Assembly (NCBI GenBank): GCA_004293645.1
Contig: REAB01000057.1
Location: 1-54,492, forward strand
Length of the DNA stretch: 54,492 bases
Source: Cytophagia bacterium
GTDB taxonomy: Bacteria > Bacteroidota > Bacteroidia > Cytophagales > Spirosomataceae
Direction of reading: 5' to 3'
Position numbers and translations under genes: made by a program. Positions 18,187 through 26,844 of this stretch are shown here, one piece after another. The stretch's first letter is position 1. Each line of letters begins with the position of its first letter. The notes below the pieces were generated by a model. It saw only the letters and a program-made list of their open reading frames with translations. It searched no databases and was not told where the DNA came from.

Positions 18187-19296
18187 ATGAAAATTTTGTT
18201 TTTTACGCCTACTGGTGCGCGAACAGGCTCAGAAATGGTGCTTTGGTACCTCGTGAAGCACTTGGCCAACAGCAACATTGAAACGGCAGTGTATGCCTGT
18301 CAAGCAGGAGAATTGTTTGCCAAAAACTCGCCCGCTCATCATACCTACATTCACCGATTTCGGCGTGGAATGCCCTACTATATTTTTGAGGCCATTTATC
18401 ACCGTATTTTGGGAGTAACCCCCGAAGAGTCGTACATTAAGTACATTCATCGCCGCTTTAAACCCGATTTTTGGTACATCAACACCATCACGATGCCGCA
18501 CTTGGCCGCGCTTGCGCGCAAAATGGGGGTTCCATACATTGTGCACGTCCACGAACTGCTCGATATGTTTGACGACATTCGCAACGAGGCGTTTTCGGGT
18601 ATGTTAAATGGGGCAACGGCCAGCATTGGGTGTTCGAGTGTGGTGGCCGAAACGTTGCAAAAAATGGGTATTCCCAATGTGCGGCTCTTACATTCTTTTA
18701 TTGACACCCAAAAAATCAAGTTACAGCAAGATGTACTGGCCATCAAGCGCAACCTGCATATTCCCGAAACGGCCTACGTTTGGCTCATGTCTGGCACCAT
18801 GTGTATGCGGAAAGGCTACGATATGATACCCGATTTACTCCAAAACCTCCCCAAAAATGCCTATATTGTGTGGCTGGGCAGCGGCAGTCCGTATGGCGTA
18901 ATGGGCTACTTGGAGGAGCGCGTACGCCGCGAAAACTTAAATTTTATAGCACTGGGAGCCAAAGGCGAAGCCGACTACTACGACTATCTCAATATGTGCG
19001 ATGGGTTTGTACTTACCTCGCGCGAGGACCCCTTTCCGCTGGTGATGATTGAGTCGGCGTACTTGCAAAAACCTATTGTAGGCTTTAACTCGGGAGGCAT
19101 TAGCGAGTTTGTACAGCCTGGAATGGGGCAAGTTGTACCCGCTTTTGACATACCACTTTTGGCCAAAACCATGCAACAAGTAATGAGCGGCGAGATAACC
19201 ATTGACAAACAAAAACTACGCGCACGCGCTTTGGAGTTTGACGTGAACCAGCAATTGGTGCATTGGCAAAAGTTGCTACAAACGCTCGAAAAATAG
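18187..19296 (+). CDS. GT4 family glycosyltransferase
   Basis: 369 residues from the ATG at 18187. The frame is open further upstream, but the GT fold begins here with MKILFFTPTGARTGSEMVL. The C-terminal GT-B domain has SGTMCMRKGYDMIP (phosphate-binding region) and TSREDPFPLVMIES, the GT4 signature with paired Glu. It is a soluble, membrane-associated transferase acting in the cytoplasm; donor and acceptor are unknown. The next gene starts 7 bp downstream. Confidence 0.88.
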   Translation: MKILFFTPTGARTGSEMVLWYLVKHLANSNIETAVYACQAGELFAKNSPAHHTYIHRFRRGMPYYIFEAIYHRILGVTPEESYIKYIHRRFKPDFWYINTITMPHLAALARKMGVPYIVHVHELLDMFDDIRNEAFSGMLNGATASIGCSSVVAETLQKMGIPNVRLLHSFIDTQKIKLQQDVLAIKRNLHIPETAYVWLMSGTMCMRKGYDMIPDLLQNLPKNAYIVWLGSGSPYGVMGYLEERVRRENLNFIALGAKGEADYYDYLNMCDGFVLTSREDPFPLVMIESAYLQKPIVGFNSGGISEFVQPGMGQVVPAFDIPLLAKTMQQVMSGEITIDKQKLRARALEFDVNQQLVHWQKLLQTLEK

Positions 19297-19303
19297 CCAC
19301 AAA

Positions 19304-20293
19304 ATGACTTTAGCTTTTACCATTTGTTCTATCAATTATTTGGCGCAAGCCCGTACCCTCGGCGACTCGCTGCGACGCACCAATCCGCACATTCGATTTG
19401 TGATTGGACTGGTGGACAGGCTCGACAAAGCCAACCTCCCCGCCGATAAATATCCCGATTATGAATTATTAGAGTTGCACCAAATTGGCATCAATAAACT
19501 CGACGAAATGTGCGCTCACTACAACATAACCGAGTTAAACACCGCCGTCAAACCCTATTTTATTCGGTATTTTTTTGAGCACATTTCGCAGGTTACCAAT
19601 GTAGTTTATTTTGACCCAGATATCATTGTTTATCAGGAACTTAATGGCTTAGAACAGCAACTCCAACAAAGCGATTTTGTGCTAACGCCGCATTTGATTA
19701 CCCCACTCAACGACCAAAAAACGCCCAACGAACTCCACCACCTCAACACGGGTGTGTATAATTTGGGGTTTATTGCGCTGCACAAAAGCCCTCAAACGGT
19801 GGCGTTTGTGAAATGGTGGGAACAGAAACTTTTTGATGAATGTAAAATAGATCTTTGCAACGGCCTTTTTGTAGATCAGCACTGGGCTGACTTTATCCCC
19901 GTTTTTTGGGAAAATACCCACGTCGAAAAGCATTTTGGCTACAATGCCGCCTATTGGAACCTGCACGAACGAACGTTTTCGGAACGCGCTGGCACGCATT
20001 TTGTGAACGAAATGCCCGTGGTATTTTTTCATTACAGCGGCTACGACCCCCAGAAGCCATTGCTTATTTCCAAATACCAAGACCGCTTTGACTTTTTGCA
20101 ACGCCCTGATTTACAACCACTTTTTTTATTTTATCACCAAGAATTAACCCGCAACCAGAACGAGTATTACCGCCAATTTGCTTGTTATTACATCAAAAAA
20201 GAACCCGTTTACAAATACCAGCGGCTCAGAAAATGGCTGCGTAGCCCCTTTGTAAAACTGCTCGAAAAGCTAAATGGAATGCCAAAATCTTGA
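19304..20293 (+). CDS. GT8-like glycosyltransferase with intact DxD
   Basis: 329 residues. The N-terminus FTICSINYLAQARTLGDSL and the metal-binding YFDPDIIV (DxD near residue 102) are typical of GT-A enzymes acting with nucleotide sugars. LNTGVYNLGF (near 148) and VDQHWADFIPVF (near 190) are further conserved blocks. The next gene is a diverged duplicate that has lost the DxD. No membrane segment is visible. Confidence 0.8.
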   Translation: MTLAFTICSINYLAQARTLGDSLRRTNPHIRFVIGLVDRLDKANLPADKYPDYELLELHQIGINKLDEMCAHYNITELNTAVKPYFIRYFFEHISQVTNVVYFDPDIIVYQELNGLEQQLQQSDFVLTPHLITPLNDQKTPNELHHLNTGVYNLGFIALHKSPQTVAFVKWWEQKLFDECKIDLCNGLFVDQHWADFIPVFWENTHVEKHFGYNAAYWNLHERTFSERAGTHFVNEMPVVFFHYSGYDPQKPLLISKYQDRFDFLQRPDLQPLFLFYHQELTRNQNEYYRQFACYYIKKEPVYKYQRLRKWLRSPFVKLLEKLNGMPKS

Positions 20294-20296
20294 TAT

Positions 20297-21220
20297 ATGA
20301 CCTGTGTTTTCACCGTTTGTACCGCCCAACAATACCCTTTTGCCCAGCAACTTGGCAACAGTCTGCCCGTTGGCGTGTTGTTTAAGATAGGTTTGGTAAA
20401 AGGCAATCTGAAAGCCGAAAATACGGTAGCAGTTGAAGAAATTGTAATACCAGATTTTGACCAAATGCAAGCCCGCTACAACGACGACGCGCTTGTGGCG
20501 GCCTGTAAGCCATTTTTTGCGCATTATTTTTTATCACAACCAGGCGTAGAGCAGGTTATTTATTTTGATGTTACCACGCAGCTTTTTGGCGACTTACAAC
20601 TCATAACCACGCAACTCGCCACCGCCGACATCATATTGACTCCCCAATTGCGCTGGCCAATGGGCAAAGTGACGTATGGCGACGAAAAGCAGTTTTTGAA
20701 CACGGGCTTGTACAACGCTGGATTTGTGGCGCTGCAAAAAAGCCAGAATACATTGGCATTTTTAGAATGGTGGCAGGCACGCCTCACCGACCGCGCGTTT
20801 TTTGATCTTTGCCACGGCATGTACCACGACCAACTCTGGCTCAATTTTGTGCCTGTTTATTTTGAAAAAGTAAAAGTTGTAAAAAATGAAGGTTGGAACG
20901 TAGGTCTGCACAACTTGCATGAGCGCGTAATCGGAACGAAGGGGGAAAACTGGTGGGTCAACAATCAAACGCCACTTTTATTTTTTAATTTTCGGGAATG
21001 TCTGTACCAAAGCAAAAATGGGACTGATATTTTGCAAAAATCTGGTACTAATCAGCTGGTTAATAGCTATTTGAAGTCAATAAAACTTGATAAAAGCTCT
21101 GCTCCCGTTTTTTCTCTTTACCAACAGCTCAATCCTGTGGTAGCTGCTTGGAAACGATGGCTTAAACAGAAACTTTTGTATATTATTGAGCAGATAAACT
21201 ATTTTCCTATTTATCATTAA
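20297..21220 (+). CDS. Diverged paralogue of the preceding glycosyltransferase, DxD lost
   Basis: 307 residues, collinear with the product of 19304: FTVCTAQQYPFAQQL, LNTGLYNAGFVALQKS, HDQLWLNFVPVYFEKV and HNLHERV all match its blocks. At the metal site YFDPDIIV is replaced by YFDVTTQLF, so the second Asp of DxD is gone. The gene starts 3 bp after its paralogue and shows no frameshift or stop, which suggests selection to keep it. It could be a non-catalytic partner or a metal-independent enzyme. This is inference from a visual alignment. Confidence 0.8.
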   Translation: MTCVFTVCTAQQYPFAQQLGNSLPVGVLFKIGLVKGNLKAENTVAVEEIVIPDFDQMQARYNDDALVAACKPFFAHYFLSQPGVEQVIYFDVTTQLFGDLQLITTQLATADIILTPQLRWPMGKVTYGDEKQFLNTGLYNAGFVALQKSQNTLAFLEWWQARLTDRAFFDLCHGMYHDQLWLNFVPVYFEKVKVVKNEGWNVGLHNLHERVIGTKGENWWVNNQTPLLFFNFRECLYQSKNGTDILQKSGTNQLVNSYLKSIKLDKSSAPVFSLYQQLNPVVAAWKRWLKQKLLYIIEQINYFPIYH

Positions 21221-21361
21221 TCCATTATTTGTGCAATATGGTTAGCATTTTTTGCGTTGTTTTTGCGATATTTGTGGAACAGCCCAACAACATTTAAATG
21301 GTTATTGGTGCAAGTTTACTCAACTCAGTTACTTACTTCTACTCCACAACCAGAAGCTACG

Positions 21362-22345
21362 ATGTCAAAAATCTCGGTGGCACTTTGTACTTTTAACGGT
21401 GAGCGTTATATAAAAAAACAGCTACAAAGTGTTATAAATCAGGCACAAAGCATTGATGAGTTGATTGTATGCGACGACGGGTCGGCCGATAAAACGGTGG
21501 AAATATTGGCCGACATAACCCGTTCTGCTCCTTTTAAAACCCAACTTATACGAAATGAGCAACAACTGGGTTCTACCAAAAATTTTGAAAAAGCACTGCA
21601 ATACTGCACAGGCGACATTGTATTTTTGTGCGACCAAGACGATGAATGGCATCCCCAAAAGGTGGCGCGTCAAGTTAGTTTTTTAAATTCAAACCCAGAA
21701 ATAGAAGCAGTTTTTACCAACGCGAGCCTCATCAATCAACAATCTGAACTTACTGGTAGCACGCTTTGGGAGCAGATTGGGTTTGATGACAACAGCAAAA
21801 AAAAGTGGCAAGCAGGCCACGGCTACGAGCTTTTGTTTGGTAGTTATGTGGTAACGGGGGCAACTTTGGCCATCAGAAAAGACGCAATTGAAAGAATATT
21901 GCCCTGCCCTGATATTGACAAACAGCTTATTCACGATGGCTGGCTGGCTTTGGTGCTGGCACTCGAAAATAAAATTCAGTTTATTGACGAGTGTTTGTTG
22001 TACTATCGTATTCACGAGGCGCAGCAGGTGGGAACTGGGCAGCACCAACGCCCAACCACGCTGGTAGAACGACTAACACGCGACCGCCTTGAAAAACTAA
22101 CTCCATTGCAAAATAAAGTCGAGTATTTAACAAAACTTTATGCGCTTTTGGCAGCCAGGTCGGGTTTTGACAAACACAAATTGCACCAATTAAAGGCCAT
22201 GAAAGAGCATTTTGAGATAAGGACCCATTTGCCCCCCAACCGACTGGCCCGCGTGAAGCCCGTGTGGCACGAACTAACACAACAACGCTATCGGTATAGC
22301 AGCCAACGTTGGTGGCTGCCGTTATTTGGTGATATATTTGAATAG
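21362..22345 (+). CDS. GT2 family glycosyltransferase
   Basis: 327 residues from the ATG at 21362 (MSKISVALCTFNGERYIKKQL); the open frame upstream to 21257 lacks family sequence. The GT-A core has VCDDGSADKTVEI and the DxD region LCDQDDEWHP, then a conserved HDGWLALVLAL near 205. It resembles WcaA/rhamnosyl-type GT2 enzymes of O-antigen loci; the donor is undetermined. It lies 141 bp after the GT8-like pair, the second-largest gap in this part of the locus. Confidence 0.9.
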   Translation: MSKISVALCTFNGERYIKKQLQSVINQAQSIDELIVCDDGSADKTVEILADITRSAPFKTQLIRNEQQLGSTKNFEKALQYCTGDIVFLCDQDDEWHPQKVARQVSFLNSNPEIEAVFTNASLINQQSELTGSTLWEQIGFDDNSKKKWQAGHGYELLFGSYVVTGATLAIRKDAIERILPCPDIDKQLIHDGWLALVLALENKIQFIDECLLYYRIHEAQQVGTGQHQRPTTLVERLTRDRLEKLTPLQNKVEYLTKLYALLAARSGFDKHKLHQLKAMKEHFEIRTHLPPNRLARVKPVWHELTQQRYRYSSQRWWLPLFGDIFE

Positions 22346-22353
22346 TTTTGACG

Positions 22354-23106
22354 ATGAAATCTAAATCATTAATAGCCGTTATTGTTCCTATTTATAAGGC
22401 AGAGCTGACCGCTGCCGAAGAAATATCTTTGCGGCAATGCTTGACGGTTTTGCATCAATATCCTATTTTTATTGCCAAGCCACAGTCGCTTAATATAGAT
22501 TTTTGGTTGCAAGCACACCCACAGCTTAGAATACATTGCTTTGATGATCACCACTTTGCGAGCACCAATACTTATAATAAACTGATGGCTTCTCCCAAGT
22601 TTTATGAGTCATTTGTGGAATTTGAGTACGTACTGATTCACCAGCTTGATGCGTTTGTGTTTGAAGATAAACTAACCGAATGGTGCAACAAAAAATGGGA
22701 CTATGTAGGTGCGCCTTATCTTAAATCGAAACACTGGCAAGCCACCGAGCCATTTTTTTACAGCAACTACGAAAACCGTCTCAGCAGAATTTTGCTAAAC
22801 GGCGGGCTATCGCTGCGAAATGTACGCGCGTGCCTGCGGTTTTTGAAAGTATATAACTGTTTTTTTGAAACTTGGAAAGGAAACGAAGACATGCTTTTTT
22901 CGCTTTCGGCTTCTCGGCTGTTTTGGTTACGTCCGTGGTTAAAATTACCCAGCTATCAAGAAGCGCTTTCGTTTGCATTTGAGCGAGAACCACAACGTTG
23001 TTTTGAACTCAACAACCAGCAGTTGCCCTTTGGTTGCCACGCTTGGGAACGCTACGACAAAGCATTCTGGAAAGCATTTATTCCTCAAAATACTATCAAT
23101 CAATGA
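22354..23106 (+). CDS. DUF5672-type protein, probable glycosyltransferase
   Basis: 250 residues from the ATG at 22354, 8 bp after the upstream stop; a TTG 6 bp earlier is also possible. The blocks VIVPIYKAELTAAEEISLRQ, YNKLMASPKFYESF, VLIHQLDAFVF, WDYVGAPY and LLNGGLSLRN are characteristic of the DUF5672 family. Members are found in glycan loci and have a GT-A-like layout, with D-A-F in place of a canonical DxD. A transferase role is inferred. Its stop overlaps the next start (ATGA). Confidence 0.78.
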   Translation: MKSKSLIAVIVPIYKAELTAAEEISLRQCLTVLHQYPIFIAKPQSLNIDFWLQAHPQLRIHCFDDHHFASTNTYNKLMASPKFYESFVEFEYVLIHQLDAFVFEDKLTEWCNKKWDYVGAPYLKSKHWQATEPFFYSNYENRLSRILLNGGLSLRNVRACLRFLKVYNCFFETWKGNEDMLFSLSASRLFWLRPWLKLPSYQEALSFAFEREPQRCFELNNQQLPFGCHAWERYDKAFWKAFIPQNTINQ

Positions 23107-24320
23107 TTAAACCAAATACAACTACTTTAATATACGACCGCGATGTAAGCGGGCATCATTTAGATTACCTCCAGTTTTTGGTAGAATATTTGGCTGAAGT
23201 ACCCGCTTCAGTTCGTTCTTTTTTTGTGTTTGTGTTAAATCCAGAAGCCCAAAAACGATTTGCGCCTTATGAGTTGATGTTGCGGTTTCATTATCTTGCT
23301 GATTCTCAAATAAATAGCTTTGAGACCCAACAATCGGTGTTAAAACGCGCTGCTGCTGAGTTTGATTTACTCACCAAATTGGCCTCGCATTATCAAGCCA
23401 AACGACTGTTTTTTATGCACTTAGATGCTTTTCAGATTGAGTTGGGAAAAGCCCAGCACTGGAATCGGGGCATCGAAACGGCGGGAATCTTGTTTTTGCC
23501 TTTTCGCAAACAATACGAAAATGGCACCACCACCGCCAGCCGCTTGAAACGGGCAGTGCGTGGGTTGCGCAAATACCAACAAGTGAAGTGGATGCTCCAA
23601 AACCCCAATTTGAAGGAGGTGTTTTTTCTGAACGACCAAGACGGTGTAACCCAATACAACGAACGATTTGGAGGCTTTTTTGCGTATTTACCCGACCCAA
23701 TTGACCAAAATTTGACCGTAGAAGCGTCGGTAGGAGCACTCAAAATAAAATACCAAGTACCCAACGAGCGTCTAATTTTTTTGATTTACGGCCATTTGTC
23801 TGCGCGTAAAAATATCCCCAATATCATGGCATCGCTTGGTGGACTTTCGGAAGAGCAACGTTCAAAAATATGCCTCTTGGTGTGCGGAGAACCCGAAAAA
23901 GGCTACGAACAAACGCTCTACGCAAGTATTGACGAAGCCAAAAAACTGCACCCAGAAGTGGCCGTCGTTACTCATTTTCAATTTTTTGACCCCGTTTTGA
24001 CCAATGAAGTTTTCAAACTCGCCGACGTGGTTTTGGTGCCTTATATTCACTTTTTTAGTTCGAGCAATATTCTGGGGCTGGCGGCCAAATACCACAAGCC
24101 GCTCATTGCTTCTAAGCTGGGCATTATGGGGCAGTTGGTGCAGCAATATCAATTGGGCCAAATCATAAATCCCGAAAGCCAAGCAGAAATAAAGCAAGCC
24201 ATGGAAGCACATTTAAACCATACTGCTCCCACCATCAATGGCCGTTCTTATTTGGAAGCCCACTCAAACGCGGTATTTTGCCAAAAAATACTGAAAATTG
24301 AAGGCATTGCCCATCATTGA
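23103..24320 (+). CDS. GT4-like glycosyltransferase, last gene of the polysaccharide locus
   Basis: 405 residues. The start ATG at 23103 overlaps the previous stop in an ATGA arrangement, so it is translationally coupled; the longer in-frame extension is rejected. A GT-B C-terminal domain is seen from GHLSARKNIPNIM (near 240) through CGEPEKGYEQTL, ADVVLVPYIHFFSSSNILGLAA (key Ser/Asn/Glu-type donor site region) and KPLIASKLGIMG. The N-terminal domain begins TLIYDRDVSGHHLDYLQFLVEYL. Specificity is unknown. The weak hairpin at 24323-24350 may help end the transcript. Confidence 0.82.
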   Translation: MIKPNTTTLIYDRDVSGHHLDYLQFLVEYLAEVPASVRSFFVFVLNPEAQKRFAPYELMLRFHYLADSQINSFETQQSVLKRAAAEFDLLTKLASHYQAKRLFFMHLDAFQIELGKAQHWNRGIETAGILFLPFRKQYENGTTTASRLKRAVRGLRKYQQVKWMLQNPNLKEVFFLNDQDGVTQYNERFGGFFAYLPDPIDQNLTVEASVGALKIKYQVPNERLIFLIYGHLSARKNIPNIMASLGGLSEEQRSKICLLVCGEPEKGYEQTLYASIDEAKKLHPEVAVVTHFQFFDPVLTNEVFKLADVVLVPYIHFFSSSNILGLAAKYHKPLIASKLGIMGQLVQQYQLGQIINPESQAEIKQAMEAHLNHTAPTINGRSYLEAHSNAVFCQKILKIEGIAHH

Positions 24321-24426
24321 AAACACTACTTCTTTCCATTAGAAGTGTGTAAAGTAATCCTCAAACAAAAACAAGCAGCAACTTTTTGATATTTTTGCGC
24401 ATTACGAAGCCAAATCGTTTTTTTTT

Positions 24427-24570
24427 AAGTAGTTGAATAAAATTAGGTGGTTCGCCGCTGCGATGATATTATTTTTGATTTGTAATAAGGGGTAATTTGG
24501 TAGTAATAAATTGATAAACAGGCAATTACAACGAATTACTATAATTACAAATAATTCCGAATAAGTACTT
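24427..24570 (-). mobile_element. MITE-like element, copy A
   Basis: 144 bp between the last polysaccharide gene and tex. It opens AAGTAGTTG and, read on the minus strand, contains CATCGCAGCGGCGAACCACC near its right end. It shares about 95 bp of near-identical sequence with copy B (34.7 kb), including a block around TTACTACCAAATTACCCC. It has no coding capacity, so if mobile it would be moved in trans. The remaining sequence from 24321 to 24426 shows no gene. Confidence 0.8.
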
Positions 24571-24571
24571 A

Positions 24572-24604
24572 TTGGCGAGAAAAATACGAAGACCAGTACC
24601 TTTA
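24572..24604 (+). promoter_or_regulatory. Possible promoter of tex at the edge of MITE copy A
   Basis: TTG at 24572-24574 and TACCTTTA at 24597-24604 resemble the Bacteroidota -33/-7 pair (TTG and TAnnTTTG) with a 22-bp gap, slightly long, and one mismatch in the -7. The tex ATG is 35 bp downstream. The -33 lies directly against the repeat end, so the element may have shaped this promoter. Confidence 0.3.
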
Positions 24605-24638
24605 ATTTAAAAGCCGCCTCAATCAGTAACCTTTTAGC

Positions 24639-26753
24639 ATGACCACCAGCCAATTTATTGCCTCGCGTACCAACATCAGCGAACGCCAAGTTCAACACAC
24701 AATTCAGCTACTCGACGATGGCGGTACGGTGCCGTTTATTGCCCGCTATCGAAAAGAACAAACAGGCCAACTCGATGAGGTGCAAATTGCCGACATCAAA
24801 ACGCAATACGCGCAGTTTAAAGAAATAGAAAAACGCCGCGAGGCCATTTTGAAAAGCATAACCGAACAGGGCAAGCTAACGCCCGAACTCCAAAAAAAAA
24901 TAAACGAAACGTACAACCTGACGCAACTCGAAGACCTGTATTTGCCTTATAAACAAAAACGCAAAACCCGCGCCATCATGGCCATTGAAAAGGGTTTGGA
25001 ACCGTTGGCCCAGGCGATTTTTGCGGGCAAAGAACCCGACCCCGAACGCAAAGCAGCGCAGTTTCTGAACGACCAAGTGGCCACACCCGAAATAGCCTTG
25101 CAAGGCGCGCGCGACATCATGGCCGAGTGGATTTCGGAAACCACCGAAGCCCGCCACAAAATGCGGTTTGTGTTTGAACGCGGAGCTATTTTGACCGCCA
25201 AAGTCAAGAAAAATAAAGAACCCGATGGGGCCAAATACCGCGATTATTTTGAATACCAAGAAGCGCTGGCCAAGATTCCATCGCACCGACTGCTGGCCGT
25301 GCGGCGGGGCGAAGAAGAAGGTTTTTTGAGCATTGATATTTCGCCCGACGAAGAACAGGCCGTTGAACTCCTCAATCGGCTGTTTTCTAAGGGATTGCCT
25401 GCTTCGCGGGCGCAAATTGAACTCGCCATCAAAGACAGCTATAAGCGACTTTTGAAGCCCAGCATCGAAACCGAATTTGCCCATTTGTCAAAAGAAAAAG
25501 CCGACCGTGCGGCCATTCAAGTATTTGCCGAAAACGCCCGCCAGTTGCTCTTGGCTTCGCCGTTGGGGCAGCAGCGCGTTATGGCCATTGACCCAGGTTT
25601 TAGAACGGGCTGCAAGGTGGTGTGCCTTGATGCGCAGGGCAATTTGGTGGCCGATGCCGTGATCTATCCTTTCGATAAACCTACCGAGGCACGGGCTATT
25701 TTAGAAAATTTGTTCCAAAAGCACCAGATTGAGGCCATCGCCATTGGCAATGGCACCGCAGGCCGCGAAACCGAAGATTTTGTAAACCAACTCCAAATTC
25801 CCCCTCTGGGGGCAGGGGGGCTTTTCATGGTTTCGGAGCAAGGTGCGTCTATTTATTCGGCATCGGAGGCGGCGCGCGAGGAGTTCCCGCACAAAGATAT
25901 TACGGTGCGCGGGGCGGTTTCGATTGGCCGCCGCCTCATGGACCCGTTGGCCGAATTGGTTAAAATTGACCCCAAATCAATTGGCGTGGGCCAATACCAG
26001 CACGACGTGGAGCAGGCATTGCTCAAAAACGCCCTCGACGGCGTGGTAGAAAGTTGCGTAAACTCGGTGGGAGTTAATTTGAACACCGCCAGCAAGCATT
26101 TGTTGCAATACGTGTCGGGTTTGGGACCCGCACTGGCGCAAAACATTGTGGAATACCGTGCCCAACACGGTGAGTTCAAGGCCCGAAAAGAACTCAACAA
26201 AGTGCCTCGGTTGGGCAATAAGGCGTTTGAGCAATGTGCTGGATTTTTGCGCATTGAGAATGCCGCCAATCCCCTCGACAACAGCGCGGTACACCCCGAA
26301 AGCTACGAAGTAGTCGAAAAAATGGCCAAAGATTTGGGCGTTTCGGTGCCCGATTTAATGAAGAAAACCGAGCTACGCCGCCAAATTGACCCCAAAAAAT
26401 ACGTAACCACCACCACGGGGCAGCTTACGTTGCAAGATATTTTAAAAGAACTCGAAAAGCCCTCGCGCGACCCCCGCGCACCGCTCGCCGCCTTCGCATT
26501 TGACAGCCGCGTGCGAAAAATGGACGACTTGCACGTGGGTATGGTGCTGCCTGGTATTGTTACCAACATCACTGCTTTTGGGGCTTTTGTAGATGTGGGC
26601 GTAAAACAAGACGGCTTGGTGCATTTGTCGCAAATGGCCAATCGCTTCATTAAAGACCCCAACGAGGTAGTAAAATTACAACAAACCGTAACCGTAAAAG
26701 TAGTAGAAATAGACATTGCCCGCAAGCGTATCTCGCTCACTATGAAGGTTTAG
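24639..26753 (+). CDS. tex: Tex/YhgF family nucleic-acid-binding protein
   Basis: 704 residues, slightly shorter than E. coli YhgF (773). Domain order: N-terminal helical Tex domain (VPFIARYRKEQTGQLDE), YqgF/RNase H-like domain (VMAIDPGFRTGCKVV, near 315), the conserved ASIYSASEAAREEFP and LVKIDPKSIGVGQYQHDV, helix-hairpin-helix (YVSGLGPALAQNIVEYR, near 490), and a C-terminal S1 RNA-binding domain (GIVTNITAFGAFVDVGVKQD, near 635). Tex proteins are implicated in transcription and RNA processing. A GC-rich palindrome lies inside the gene at 25797-25824. It appears to be transcribed alone. Confidence 0.95.
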   Translation: MTTSQFIASRTNISERQVQHTIQLLDDGGTVPFIARYRKEQTGQLDEVQIADIKTQYAQFKEIEKRREAILKSITEQGKLTPELQKKINETYNLTQLEDLYLPYKQKRKTRAIMAIEKGLEPLAQAIFAGKEPDPERKAAQFLNDQVATPEIALQGARDIMAEWISETTEARHKMRFVFERGAILTAKVKKNKEPDGAKYRDYFEYQEALAKIPSHRLLAVRRGEEEGFLSIDISPDEEQAVELLNRLFSKGLPASRAQIELAIKDSYKRLLKPSIETEFAHLSKEKADRAAIQVFAENARQLLLASPLGQQRVMAIDPGFRTGCKVVCLDAQGNLVADAVIYPFDKPTEARAILENLFQKHQIEAIAIGNGTAGRETEDFVNQLQIPPLGAGGLFMVSEQGASIYSASEAAREEFPHKDITVRGAVSIGRRLMDPLAELVKIDPKSIGVGQYQHDVEQALLKNALDGVVESCVNSVGVNLNTASKHLLQYVSGLGPALAQNIVEYRAQHGEFKARKELNKVPRLGNKAFEQCAGFLRIENAANPLDNSAVHPESYEVVEKMAKDLGVSVPDLMKKTELRRQIDPKKYVTTTTGQLTLQDILKELEKPSRDPRAPLAAFAFDSRVRKMDDLHVGMVLPGIVTNITAFGAFVDVGVKQDGLVHLSQMANRFIKDPNEVVKLQQTVTVKVVEIDIARKRISLTMKV
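25797..25824 (+). repeat. GC-rich palindromic repeat inside the tex coding sequence
   Basis: The run AATTCCCCCTCTGGGGG followed by CAGGGGGGCTTT encodes IPPLGAGGLF in the linker between FVNQLQ and MVSEQGASIYSASE, a place where other Tex proteins have an unrelated variable linker. The base composition and palindromic form are unlike the flanking codons and look like a dispersed repeat read in frame. No second copy is in this window. Confidence 0.55.
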
Positions 26754-26821
26754 TGAGATAATTCATTCTTGATTGAAGCAACTCAGATTTTGACGTATTT
26801 TTGAAATTAAGCGTAAGTTTG

Positions 26822-26844
26822 TTGGTAGCCTACCTACCAATTTT
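26822..26844 (+). terminator. Probable terminator of tex
   Basis: TTGGTAG (26822-26828) and CTACCAA (26834-26840) form a 7-bp stem with a 5-base loop, followed by TTTT. It lies 69 bp past the tex stop. It also overlaps the stop codon of the convergent gene at 26830, so it sits where two transcripts meet. Confidence 0.55.

Noticed and set aside
23862-24212. Long open frames antisense to real genes (also 24876-25484, 37138-37917, 43228-43710 and others)
   Set aside because: They mirror the codon structure of well-identified genes on the other strand, lack recognisable domains and show Phe/His/Arg-biased composition typical of shadow frames.
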